Positions 32,942 to 39,486 of a stretch of 39,486 bases of DNA are shown here, in pieces; the stretch's first letter is position 1, and each line of letters begins with the position of its first letter. The translations under genes were made by a program, and so were the position numbers. The stretch is from an uncultured Candidatus Saccharibacteria bacterium. GTDB taxonomy: Bacteria > Patescibacteriota > Saccharimonadia > Saccharimonadales > Saccharimonadaceae. Below the pieces are notes generated by a model, which saw only the letters and a list, made by a program, of their open reading frames with translations, was not told the origin of the DNA and ran no database searches. The DNA lies in the NCBI GenBank assembly GCA_947570505.1, contig CANOTH010000008.1, positions 1 to 39,486 of the forward strand, read 5' to 3'.

Positions 32942-34480
32942 TCACCCAATCTTCCCCATCTCCTCCAACATCGCTCGACGATTGCTGTAGCGCGCTTGCC
33001 AGTCCAGCAAAAGTTCTTTCGCAGCTTTCTCTCCACCTGGCAACCGTTTGACGCGGCGCACCAAATCCACTAATTTACGATAATGTGCGCGGCCCAAAGG
33101 ACGTTCAGCCTCCTCATTCAAAAAACTTTTATACAAATCTAGAATTTCGCTCGGATATTGCTGAGCTAACATGCGGTCGTAATTTTGTAGCAAACTCCGC
33201 GATTGGTCTTGTCTTACTTCATCGTAAAGTTCTTGGTACAGCTTTTCCTTACAATACAAAAATGCACGATCACATGCGTTCGGCACTTGCCGAATAATTT
33301 TGCGACAAACTTCAGACCAGACTTCCGCGTCATACATTTTTTTAATAGCGGAAAAATTTTCTACGACCTGATCGCCCATTTGAATCAACTCCATGAGACA
33401 ATTACGATACCTTAGATTATCGCCTCGCTCCGCATAAATTGACTTGAGGCAACCATAATAGTATATACGGTCGCGAGTATTGACATCATCAGCTTCCAGA
33501 ATTTGCCCAATGGCTTGCGTTGCTTCTTCATATTTTTTGCGCGCGATAAGCCAATTAACATACGATCGCTTCAGACAATCATACTGCCAATTTTCTAAAT
33601 AAAAATTCTCTAGCTCAGTATCCGAATCATGAAGCTTAATTAAATCAACTTTTAGTAGCAGCCACTTTTCTAGCTCGTATAATTTCAAAAAGTCATCACA
33701 ATGTGGTTCGAGCTCGGAAATCTGCGCATTCACCAAAGCTAATTTTGCAGCGCGAAATTCTGGCATGTCAAAATTTTGTCTGAAAAAATAAAATATCAGT
33801 TCCATTCGTGACTCAACATACTCAGATTTTGTGGAACTATGTTGCAATTCTTCTACAAACCAGTTAAACATTTCCTGACGAAACTCGGCATTACAGTTTT
33901 GGTAAATTTTTTCCCAAGTCGCAAAAATTTGCGTACAAAAATCTGCAACATCACCGTCATCGTCCATACTAACACCGAGAAATTTTTCTAGTAATAAATT
34001 AGTTAGCTTAAAAGCATCAGTAAACTGTTGGTGGCGCAAAAAGATTTCTGCATCATGATCCAAAAACCGTAACATTTCTTGAGCAAAAAGATAAACTTGT
34101 TCATACTCGACAAAATTATCTGGGCCGATATAATTCCAGCAGACGTTGGAAATTTCTTGGCGCAATTCCGGAATCGTGCGCAGACGATTCGAGCTTGAGC
34201 TATGCTGACCAGAATTATGCTGAGCATCTTCCCATTTTAGCAAAACGGCTGCGATATGTTTGCAGTTGTTGCCGTCTTGAAAATGAGGACAATCGCATTC
34301 AAAATCACGAAGTTTCTGCTGACTATCAAGATGCACCTGAACTTCATAATCATTATTGCCGTGGACTTGCGCTTGAAAATCACCCGCTAAGTCATAAGTT
34401 AACTCACTGACCATACCACTGCGAAAATAATCTTCCCCACGTTTAATTACTTCTGCTCGAAAACATTTCCGCCACTCCAT
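32942..34480 (-). CDS. SWIM zinc-finger protein
   Basis: 512 residues from the ATG at 34480. An N-terminal region (FRAEVIKRGEDYFRSGMVSE) leads to a SWIM finger near residues 63-80 (CDCPHFQDGNNCKH, pattern CxCx9-nCxH), followed by a long helical-repeat region with many Tyr/Trp/Leu pairs (YEQVYLFAQEMLRFLD, YYYGCLKSIYAERGDN) and a basic end. SWIM domains bind DNA or proteins; in many bacteria this architecture has no assigned role. A TAGAAT seven bases before the ATG suggests a leaderless transcript and excludes the longer frame to 34516. It lies next to the CRISPR locus but is not a known Cas component. Confidence 0.75.
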   Translation of the reverse strand: MEWRKCFRAEVIKRGEDYFRSGMVSELTYDLAGDFQAQVHGNNDYEVQVHLDSQQKLRDFECDCPHFQDGNNCKHIAAVLLKWEDAQHNSGQHSSSSNRLRTIPELRQEISNVCWNYIGPDNFVEYEQVYLFAQEMLRFLDHDAEIFLRHQQFTDAFKLTNLLLEKFLGVSMDDDGDVADFCTQIFATWEKIYQNCNAEFRQEMFNWFVEELQHSSTKSEYVESRMELIFYFFRQNFDMPEFRAAKLALVNAQISELEPHCDDFLKLYELEKWLLLKVDLIKLHDSDTELENFYLENWQYDCLKRSYVNWLIARKKYEEATQAIGQILEADDVNTRDRIYYYGCLKSIYAERGDNLRYRNCLMELIQMGDQVVENFSAIKKMYDAEVWSEVCRKIIRQVPNACDRAFLYCKEKLYQELYDEVRQDQSRSLLQNYDRMLAQQYPSEILDLYKSFLNEEAERPLGRAHYRKLVDLVRRVKRLPGGEKAAKELLLDWQARYSNRRAMLEEMGKIG

Positions 34481-34602
34481 ATATATTATTCTATAACGGC
34501 CCGACCCTAACCCCAAGCATAGCCGCTATGTCGTAAACTCTGTGTTATGCACTGGCTGGCGGGGCAACTTTGGTAATTGCGTTGGTCGGATTTAAGTCTT
34601 AG

Positions 34603-34824
34603 TTAGACTTCCCAAATCTGAAAGCTATCACCTTTAACTCGTACTAACTGGTTATCATTCAGGAAAATCATGGGCTGATCAACAGGATGCAAATTCCCTG
34701 CCGTTGTAATATAAGCCACTTTAATATCCGACGGTGACTTTTGCAATTGTTTTTCAATATCGTCCATAACTAGCTCGGCCACACCTGGATAACGAAAACT
34801 TGAAGTAAGGTAAAGATTATTCAT
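34603..34824 (-). pseudogene. Internally deleted peptidase E (S51) remnant, still in frame
   Basis: 73 residues. The start (NNLYLTSSFRYPGV, IKVAYITTAGN) matches the N-terminus of dipeptidase E/S51 proteins, and the end (PMIFLNDNQLVRVKGDSFQI) matches their C-terminal strand pair. Those ends are normally about 200 residues apart, and the catalytic Ser-His-Glu core is gone. The junction (LHP/VDQP) keeps the frame, and the promoter (TAAAAT six bases before the ATG) survives. So it may be a translated mini-protein, not a silent relic, but it cannot be a peptidase. Confidence 0.6.
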
Positions 34825-34880
34825 ACCTAAATTTTACCATACCAAACTCGGAAACTGTGTTATAATGAGTTTAGTATTTT

Positions 34881-34955
34881 GCGAGTGTAGTACAGCGGTT
34901 AGTATGCAAGTTTTCCAAACTTGAGATGAGGTTTCGACTACCTCCACTCGCACCA
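34881..34955 (+). tRNA. tRNA-Gly(TCC)
   Basis: Acceptor GCGAGTG/CACTCGC, discriminator A, encoded CCA. The anticodon loop TTTCCAA gives TCC; T-arm GAGGT-TTCGACT-ACCTC. Promoter TGTGTTATAAT ends about 15 bases before it. Confidence 0.92.
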
Positions 34956-34969
34956 GAGTTGAAATTTAG

Positions 34970-34990
34970 CCTCTTCGGAGGTATTTTTTA
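34970..34990 (+). terminator. Short terminator after tRNA-Gly
   Basis: CCTC-TTCG-GAGG (a stable tetraloop) followed by TATTTTTTA. Confidence 0.7.
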
Positions 34991-35032
34991 CCTGTTGTAA
35001 GTTGGTCCGAACCGAATTAATAAAAACTGACC

Positions 35033-36697
35033 CTACTGGAAAAAGCACAAATACACTGCACCGCCCACTGCGGCACCGAGCAAAATAGTCAAAACAATTA
35101 AGAAAAACAGCGGAGCCTTAGAACGGCGACTGGATGGCACAATGACTGTAGGGCGAGCGGGCAAATCTGGACTGGGATTAATCCGATTCTTCTTAACAGC
35201 TTTCTTATCATAACGGTTCTTGCGCCCAACTGGCACTTCTGCACTAGGGGCCTCGCGTCGGGCCGGCATAGTTGGCTCAGGTTTGTCACCCTTATGTTTG
35301 CGAGCAGCCTTCTCAGCCTTAGCTGCCGCTTTGCGATCCTTTTTACTCAGTTTATGATTTGCATCGCCTGGCATGACCGCATCGGCTTGTACCAAAGTCG
35401 CTCGTTCGTAACTAACTGAACGCAGAGGCGCATTCGGTGAAATATTATCCGATAGCGGACGCTTCTCGACACTGACGGATTTAATAAATGGCGATTGTCC
35501 ACCAAGGGTGTAACGATTATTATCTGGAGCATCTTTGGGCTGACTAAAACTGTAGTTCGAGGTATTCTCTGACTTAATCGTAAAGGTTGGCCTATTAGCC
35601 GCGCCACCGTGACCAGAAGCTACAGTCTGTTCTTTCACTCGACCAAGTGGAGCTTTGTCGCCAGCCACTTTGGCAGCATCTTCAGTATAATAATCTTCGA
35701 CTACCCCGAGCTCTGCTTCGGGCTTGGGTGCAGGATTTTCGTGGCGCTGAGCCCGAATCTTGGGTGGCTCGGTCATTACGTAGCTACTATCAGCAGGCAT
35801 AGCTGCGGGCTGATTGGCAGAGAAATCCTTTGGCTTCGTCCGGAAACGTTGATTTGCCGAAGTAGTAGCCGGAGCCGGACGGGCCGATTGAGGTGGCCTG
35901 GCGGTTCTCGGGGCCTGCCGCGCCGTAGGACGGACATCTACAGACACATCCTGATGCGCCGCTGTACTCTCGGTCAGCTTTCGCATCTTGGGTCGTGGAG
36001 CAGCCAACACATCTGGCTGAATCACTTGAGCATCAATGGCTTCACGCGGAGTCAAACGCGCAGCCGCTTTCCTAGAAAGCATAGACAAATCTTTACCCAC
36101 CGGTCGAGCGGCTTGGGCCATCTTGGCATTAGCTGGTAAAACCATCGGGGCTTGTTTGGGTCGGGCTGATGACCCAAGTTTGAGCGAAGTACGAACCACC
36201 GGCACCCCCGGATCTTGACGCACCGAACGCGCGGGAGCGGGCTGGCCAAAGTGCAACAATGGATCGCCAGAAACCAAAGCGCTAGTAGGAGACTTACGAT
36301 CGTCCTCAGCACGTTTAATCAAAGCTGAAGCCGAAGTACGAGTGGATTCCATATTGCGCTGAATTTTACCGTGGTGCAGATTAGCGGCTGGCTTAGAATT
36401 AGAGACCACTCCGGAGGCCGCATTCACTGCCTCACGCGCGGAGCTCACCAAAGGTGTAGGTACCGGTCGGGGCTGATTAGCATAGCGGGCATTAATTGCA
36501 GCCTGAGCCGATGTCACGGGCACTGGAGCCTGCTCCTTAGCGGGTGCGGTTTTTTGTAGCTCGGTGTTCGGAGCTTTAACTTCAGCTTCTGGTTTAGATT
36601 TATGATTTTGAGGATGCTTAGAGGGACCAAAATCAATCAAGCGACCTTTCGCTTTGTTCGGTACTGGCGCCGTAGATTGATTTTTGCCCTGATCCAT
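35033..36697 (-). CDS. Tail-anchored Pro/Ala/Lys-rich protein of unknown function
   Basis: 554 residues. Some 520 residues of low-complexity sequence rich in Pro, Ala, Lys, Arg and Ser (for example AARLTPREAIDAQVIQPDVL, KLSKKDRKAAAKAEKAARKH) end in one membrane helix (APLFFLIVLTILLGAAVGGA) and a four-residue tail. There is no signal peptide, so the long basic region should face the cytoplasm. No enzymatic domain is visible. Short related phrases recur (AINARYANQP, AREAVNAASG; ARPTVI, ARPPQSARPAP). Its ATG overlaps the tpiA stop (TAATG). The many proline clusters would make it a demanding substrate for translation. Confidence 0.7.
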   Translation of the reverse strand: MDQGKNQSTAPVPNKAKGRLIDFGPSKHPQNHKSKPEAEVKAPNTELQKTAPAKEQAPVPVTSAQAAINARYANQPRPVPTPLVSSAREAVNAASGVVSNSKPAANLHHGKIQRNMESTRTSASALIKRAEDDRKSPTSALVSGDPLLHFGQPAPARSVRQDPGVPVVRTSLKLGSSARPKQAPMVLPANAKMAQAARPVGKDLSMLSRKAAARLTPREAIDAQVIQPDVLAAPRPKMRKLTESTAAHQDVSVDVRPTARQAPRTARPPQSARPAPATTSANQRFRTKPKDFSANQPAAMPADSSYVMTEPPKIRAQRHENPAPKPEAELGVVEDYYTEDAAKVAGDKAPLGRVKEQTVASGHGGAANRPTFTIKSENTSNYSFSQPKDAPDNNRYTLGGQSPFIKSVSVEKRPLSDNISPNAPLRSVSYERATLVQADAVMPGDANHKLSKKDRKAAAKAEKAARKHKGDKPEPTMPARREAPSAEVPVGRKNRYDKKAVKKNRINPSPDLPARPTVIVPSSRRSKAPLFFLIVLTILLGAAVGGAVYLCFFQ

Positions 36698-37467
36698 TAA
36701 TCCTTTACCTTCTTTGCCGTTTCAATGATGTCGATAAACTGGTCACCAATTAAGCTAGCACCACCAATCAGAAGGCCATTAATACCTGGTACGGTCAGAT
36801 AGGCTCCAGCATTCGTGGGATTAACACTGCCGCCATAAAGCAGAGGTATGGCTTCTGCCGTGCTCTCGCCATAAGCATCTACTAAAGTGCGGCGAATAAA
36901 TTGGGCGATTTCACCAATTTCGTCGGGTGAAGCAATACGAGAATCAGTCGTGGTGCTGATGGCCCAAATTGGCTCGTAGGCGATAATTACTTTGGAGATA
37001 TCTTCGGCTGAGACTTCAGACAAACCACCAAGTAGCTGGTCGCGCAAGACATCATGAGTCTCACCGAAGGTATGTTCGGTCTCGGTCTCGCCAATACAAA
37101 GAATTGGAGTAATTTGATTACGCAGAGCCGCCGCTACAGATGCGCGAATGTCTTTGTCGCTTTCGTGAAAAAGCTGACGGCGCTCAGAATGTCCAATAAT
37201 ACCATAATCTACGATTCCTCGTAATTGAGTGTAGGACACCTCGCCAGTATATGCCCCAAAATCGTGCGGATTTGCACTCTGGGCAGCCAGACGAATTTTT
37301 TTGCGGTCTACTTGTAAGGACAGCGGTTGTAGAGCCACAAAAGATGGAGCTACAATCACTTCAATGTCACGGAAAGCCCGTGTTTTTTGCAATAGCTTAT
37401 GAAGATAGACAGAAGATTCACCGACCGAGAAGTTCATCTTCCAGTTGCCCACGATATATGATTTCAT
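36697..37467 (-). CDS. tpiA: Triosephosphate isomerase
   Basis: 256 residues, full length. GNWKMN with the catalytic Lys near residue 10, IIGHSERR with His near 95, the IIAYEPIWAI loop with Glu near 167, and the phosphate-binding LLYGGSVNPTNA and GLLIGGASL. It interconverts dihydroxyacetone phosphate and glyceraldehyde 3-phosphate, the latter being a product of the phosphoketolase encoded at 2.4-4.7 kb. TGTGCTATAAT ends six bases before the ATG (37474-37479), so the mRNA is probably leaderless. Confidence 0.97.
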   Translation of the reverse strand: MKSYIVGNWKMNFSVGESSVYLHKLLQKTRAFRDIEVIVAPSFVALQPLSLQVDRKKIRLAAQSANPHDFGAYTGEVSYTQLRGIVDYGIIGHSERRQLFHESDKDIRASVAAALRNQITPILCIGETETEHTFGETHDVLRDQLLGGLSEVSAEDISKVIIAYEPIWAISTTTDSRIASPDEIGEIAQFIRRTLVDAYGESTAEAIPLLYGGSVNPTNAGAYLTVPGINGLLIGGASLIGDQFIDIIETAKKVKD

Positions 37468-37520
37468 ATGTTAATTATAGCACAATTCAGAACTTTTATA
37501 AGCATTTTGCTAGCGTCAAC

Positions 37521-37549
37521 TTGACAGTTCTACTCGTCTGTGATACAAT
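37521..37549 (+). promoter_or_regulatory. Consensus promoter of the 37618 gene
   Basis: TTGACA (37521-37526), 17 bases, TACAAT (37544-37549) with TGTG before it. The leader is about 60 nt and ends in AGGAGGGG. Confidence 0.85.
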
Positions 37550-37617
37550 GATAGTGAGGGTTGGATTTTGATGGCCTTTTGTTCTTTTTATTAATCGTTC
37601 TATAGGAGGGGTAAAAC

Positions 37618-38208
37618 ATGATTTTAAAGCAAATCTATTTGACCGATGATATTTTTACGCAAAGCCCAATTTCACAGAGGCTGCATTACGTACGTGATAG
37701 TCAGGATTTAGTCTTTACCTACAAAGATCCTTGCAAGCGGCCCCGAATGTGGTTCCGCTATCCTGAAGCTTATTTGCGGGTGACATCTTGGGATGGCGGT
37801 GTGGTGATCTGCGATCCAATTGACGGCCTGGATATACCAGAGTTAACTGATTGCATTGCAAATTTTACGGATTACCAGACGCAGATTCTTTTGGCTTCGG
37901 ATATGAGTTATGCTCCATGTCAGGGTGAAGGTGTCGATATGACAATCACCTTTAAAGTAGAATCGGCCCAGTGGATGATTTTGTCGATTTTCAAAACGAA
38001 AATGTCCACTAGGCCAGCTTGTGCTGACGATGTCGAGAAACTTGAGCGGCTAAAACGCGATGCAGAATACATTGACGAGTACAAGCCAGGCAGTGGCGCA
38101 AAGTCCGTAACCCGTCTGGTTTTACCTTTTGGGTATTGCCTTGACCCGAACGTAGATTACCAGCAGACAATAGGTTGCTATACGTTTGAAACAAGGGCAG
38201 CTCTATAG
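37618..38208 (+). CDS. Unknown protein, strongly promoted orphan
   Basis: 196 residues; ATG preceded by AGGAGGGG. No membrane segment. Mixed alpha/beta composition with several Tyr/Asp-rich strands (DLVFTYKDPCKRPRMWFRY, WDGGVVICDPIDGLDIPEL, VTRLVLPFGYC). Family not recognised. Like the 12190 gene it has a near-consensus TTGACA-17-TACAAT promoter, a strong Shine-Dalgarno sequence and its own terminator, suggesting high single-gene expression. Confidence 0.7.
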   Translation: MILKQIYLTDDIFTQSPISQRLHYVRDSQDLVFTYKDPCKRPRMWFRYPEAYLRVTSWDGGVVICDPIDGLDIPELTDCIANFTDYQTQILLASDMSYAPCQGEGVDMTITFKVESAQWMILSIFKTKMSTRPACADDVEKLERLKRDAEYIDEYKPGSGAKSVTRLVLPFGYCLDPNVDYQQTIGCYTFETRAAL

Positions 38209-38253
38209 TCTGTAGTGTTCAAGCTCAGATAAAAAGCAAAAATGATTTATCTA

Positions 38254-38283
38254 TGCTCCCAGAAATACCTGGGAGCACTTTTG
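38254..38283 (+). terminator. Intrinsic terminator
   Basis: A 9-bp perfect stem TGCTCCCAG/CTGGGAGCA with loop AAATAC, then CTTTTGT. It ends the 37618 transcript just before the convergent HAD gene. Confidence 0.85.
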
Positions 38284-38292
38284 TATCGTAAA

Positions 38293-39105
38293 TTAACTAA
38301 TTACTCCCAATATTCCCCTCAGTGCATAAGCTGTATCTTCGTGCGAACGCACCGTAATCGTTTCGATACCCATCTGTATGACCGGATAATCGTTCCCTCC
38401 TGGCTGAGTCATGTCGCCAAAATATAGAATTTCTGCTTTGTCGACCCGCAGCTCTTCTAGGAGGTGAGTCATGCCGAATTCTTTGTTCATGCCAGGTGCC
38501 GCCACGTTAATAGAAGTAGTACCACCAATTTCATAGAGAAAATCGGGTAGCTTCTCGCGACATTTCTCTACAATCGCCGTGCGCTTCTGACAATCTGGAT
38601 CCCAGTCATATTTTTCTGAAGTACCCATGGCTTGGCCGAGAGCAGAAAAAGTCACTTGGGAAAGGCGATTCTCGATAATTTGGTCTCCGGGTAGCAGTTT
38701 ATCTGCTTCCCAATAGCCTAGTTCCCTGGCGGATTCTTCGAGGACGGCTGTGATTTTCGCCACATCTTCAGGTTTGAGTGGATAATTATAAGCCTGCTCC
38801 CAGTCGTGCTGCTCGAGATTATAACGATAATATTGAGTACCCTGAGCGGCAAAAAGGTGCAGATGTGTGAGCTGCACCTCGGTCACACCGACCTTCTGTA
38901 GCTCGTCAACAATTTGAATCAGAAATTGCTCGAATTTTTGACCAGAAATCGGACAGATCTCAAAATAATCTAGACAATGCACCAGTAGCTCAGCAATCTC
39001 GGGCGGAATTGGAGTCTTAGCGATGTTTAATGTTTGATCAATGTCAAATGCTAAGACCCGTTTAGCGATCTGTCCTGGATCGTGTTTTACCTTATTTGCA
39101 ACCAT
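38293..39105 (-). CDS. HAD-IIB phosphatase / phosphomannomutase-like protein
   Basis: 270 residues. HAD motif I FDIDQTL near residue 20 (both Asp present), a cap domain with ENRLSQVTFSALGQ, then GGTTSINVAAPGMNKEFGM and the acidic motif IV FGDMTQPGGNDYPV. The cap and the GGxxSxxVxPxGxxK and PGGND motifs are those of eukaryotic-type phosphomannomutases (PMM2 family) and related HAD-IIB sugar phosphatases. It may interconvert mannose 6- and 1-phosphate for glycan synthesis, or simply hydrolyse a sugar phosphate. GGAGG before the ATG supports the start. Confidence 0.85.
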   Translation of the reverse strand: MVANKVKHDPGQIAKRVLAFDIDQTLNIAKTPIPPEIAELLVHCLDYFEICPISGQKFEQFLIQIVDELQKVGVTEVQLTHLHLFAAQGTQYYRYNLEQHDWEQAYNYPLKPEDVAKITAVLEESARELGYWEADKLLPGDQIIENRLSQVTFSALGQAMGTSEKYDWDPDCQKRTAIVEKCREKLPDFLYEIGGTTSINVAAPGMNKEFGMTHLLEELRVDKAEILYFGDMTQPGGNDYPVIQMGIETITVRSHEDTAYALRGILGVIS

Positions 39106-39142
39106 TTTACCTCCAAAATGTTATCAATAATGATGGGTCAGC

Positions 39143-39228
39143 TTGACTTTTTGAAATAAAACTGTTAAACTGGAATTATTAAGTTTAGTTATTGTCTTCA
39201 GTTTTACGACTGAGGGCAATTTTTATTT
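39143..39228 (+). ncRNA. Candidate small RNA: promoter followed at once by a terminator
   Basis: TTGACT (39143-39148), 17 bases, TAAACT (39166-39171). About 13 bases after the expected start, a 12-bp stem with two G-U pairs (39191-39202/39209-39220, loop TTTACG) is followed by TTTTTATTT. The transcript would be about 50 nt. It could instead be the terminated leader of a gene beyond the window edge, but none is visible up to 39486. Confidence 0.4.
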
Positions 39229-39274
39229 CGGAATTCCCGGATTGGAGCTCCAAAGTAAATTTGACTCTACTCAT
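39185..39274 (-). CDS. Possible 29-residue peptide
   Basis: ATG at 39274 preceded by GGAAAGG, reading MSRVKFTLELQSGNSEIK to EDNN. It overlaps the candidate small RNA on the other strand. Composition is protein-like but the evidence is only the frame and the ribosome binding site. Confidence 0.25.
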   Translation of the reverse strand: MSRVKFTLELQSGNSEIKIALSRKTEDNN

Positions 39275-39486
39275 AATTACCTTTCCACAATTTTAATCTA
39301 CTAAAATCTGTCGACTTTAGATTAGCCAAGTCCTCCTTGACCTTGATACTAACAAAGTAGCACAGAAAAGTAAACCCCTAGGGTAAAAACACCCGTCAGA
39401 CGAGTGGATTATTGAGGTTGAACCCCGTTTACTACATACACCCCTCACAACCTTTGCAACATTTCTGAGGGAGTTCTATAACTTAT
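39275..39486. other. No gene seen at the window end
   Basis: About 210 bases without a supported open frame, RNA gene or repeat on either strand. A gene starting beyond the window edge could use part of it. Confidence 0.5.

Noticed and set aside
35609-36139. Plus-strand open frame opposite the tail-anchored protein
   Set aside because: Open frames opposite a Pro/Ala/Arg-rich gene arise from composition; no other support.

Overview
The window looks like a chromosomal segment of a Candidatus Saccharibacteria (TM7; Patescibacteria/CPR) genome. The evidence is the gene repertoire (lamin-tail surface protein with a C-terminal membrane anchor, pseudopilin, a pilin-type remnant ending in a 'YGFPVRC'-like domain, phosphoketolase with HrcA/GrpE), many short lineage-specific proteins, and use of the standard bacterial code: UGA is a stop and UGG is Trp, which argues against the UGA-as-Gly lineages. 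The taxonomic call is an inference from family content, not from a marker-gene search.

Layout. (1) 1-1400: tRNA-Pro(CGG), a stretch of gene debris (a pilin-like C-terminus and an unrelated C-terminus head to head), tRNA-Pro(GGG), a decayed TspO gene and a TfoX-N protein. (2) 1.5-13.5 kb: core-like genes: Nudix hydrolase, a phosphoketolase split into two coupled genes, grpE-hrcA under a CIRCE operator, an adenylate-kinase-like kinase, a lamin-tail surface protein, a three-gene operon ending in a flavoprotein that lacks the usual redox disulfide, carbamate kinase, a pseudopilin, an orphan gene and yebC. (3) 13.5-16.5 kb: a decayed membrane-protein gene, tRNA-Leu(CAG) with a hairpin 5' leader, and ftsH. 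(4) 16.5-32.9 kb: a defence-rich accessory region holding McrBC, tRNA-Pro(TGG), a run of small unknown genes, a two-gene HEPN/DUF4145-like plus winged-helix operon, a second Nudix gene, a broken GIY-YIG/DUF2075 ATPase behind an intact MazG-like gene, then a type II-C CRISPR-Cas locus: an array of 28 full repeats plus one truncated repeat with 28 spacers, convergent cas2, cas1 and cas9, and a tracrRNA gene. (5) 32.9-39.5 kb: SWIM zinc-finger protein, an internally deleted peptidase E remnant, tRNA-Gly(TCC), a tail-anchored low-complexity protein coupled to tpiA, an orphan gene, a PMM-like HAD phosphatase and a possible small RNA.

Two signals stand out. First, at least 13 genes have a -10 box (usually preceded by TGTG) whose last base lies only 6-7 nt before the start codon, so their mRNAs should be leaderless, while SD-led genes coexist with them. 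Second, every CRISPR repeat ends in the same kind of extended -10 box (TGGTATAAT). If RNA polymerase starts 7 nt downstream, as the leaderless genes suggest, each spacer is transcribed from inside itself and yields a guide of about 23-24 nt with no 5' trimming. The truncated first repeat keeps only this promoter part. The tracrRNA anti-repeat lies just upstream of cas9 on the same strand behind a near-consensus promoter.
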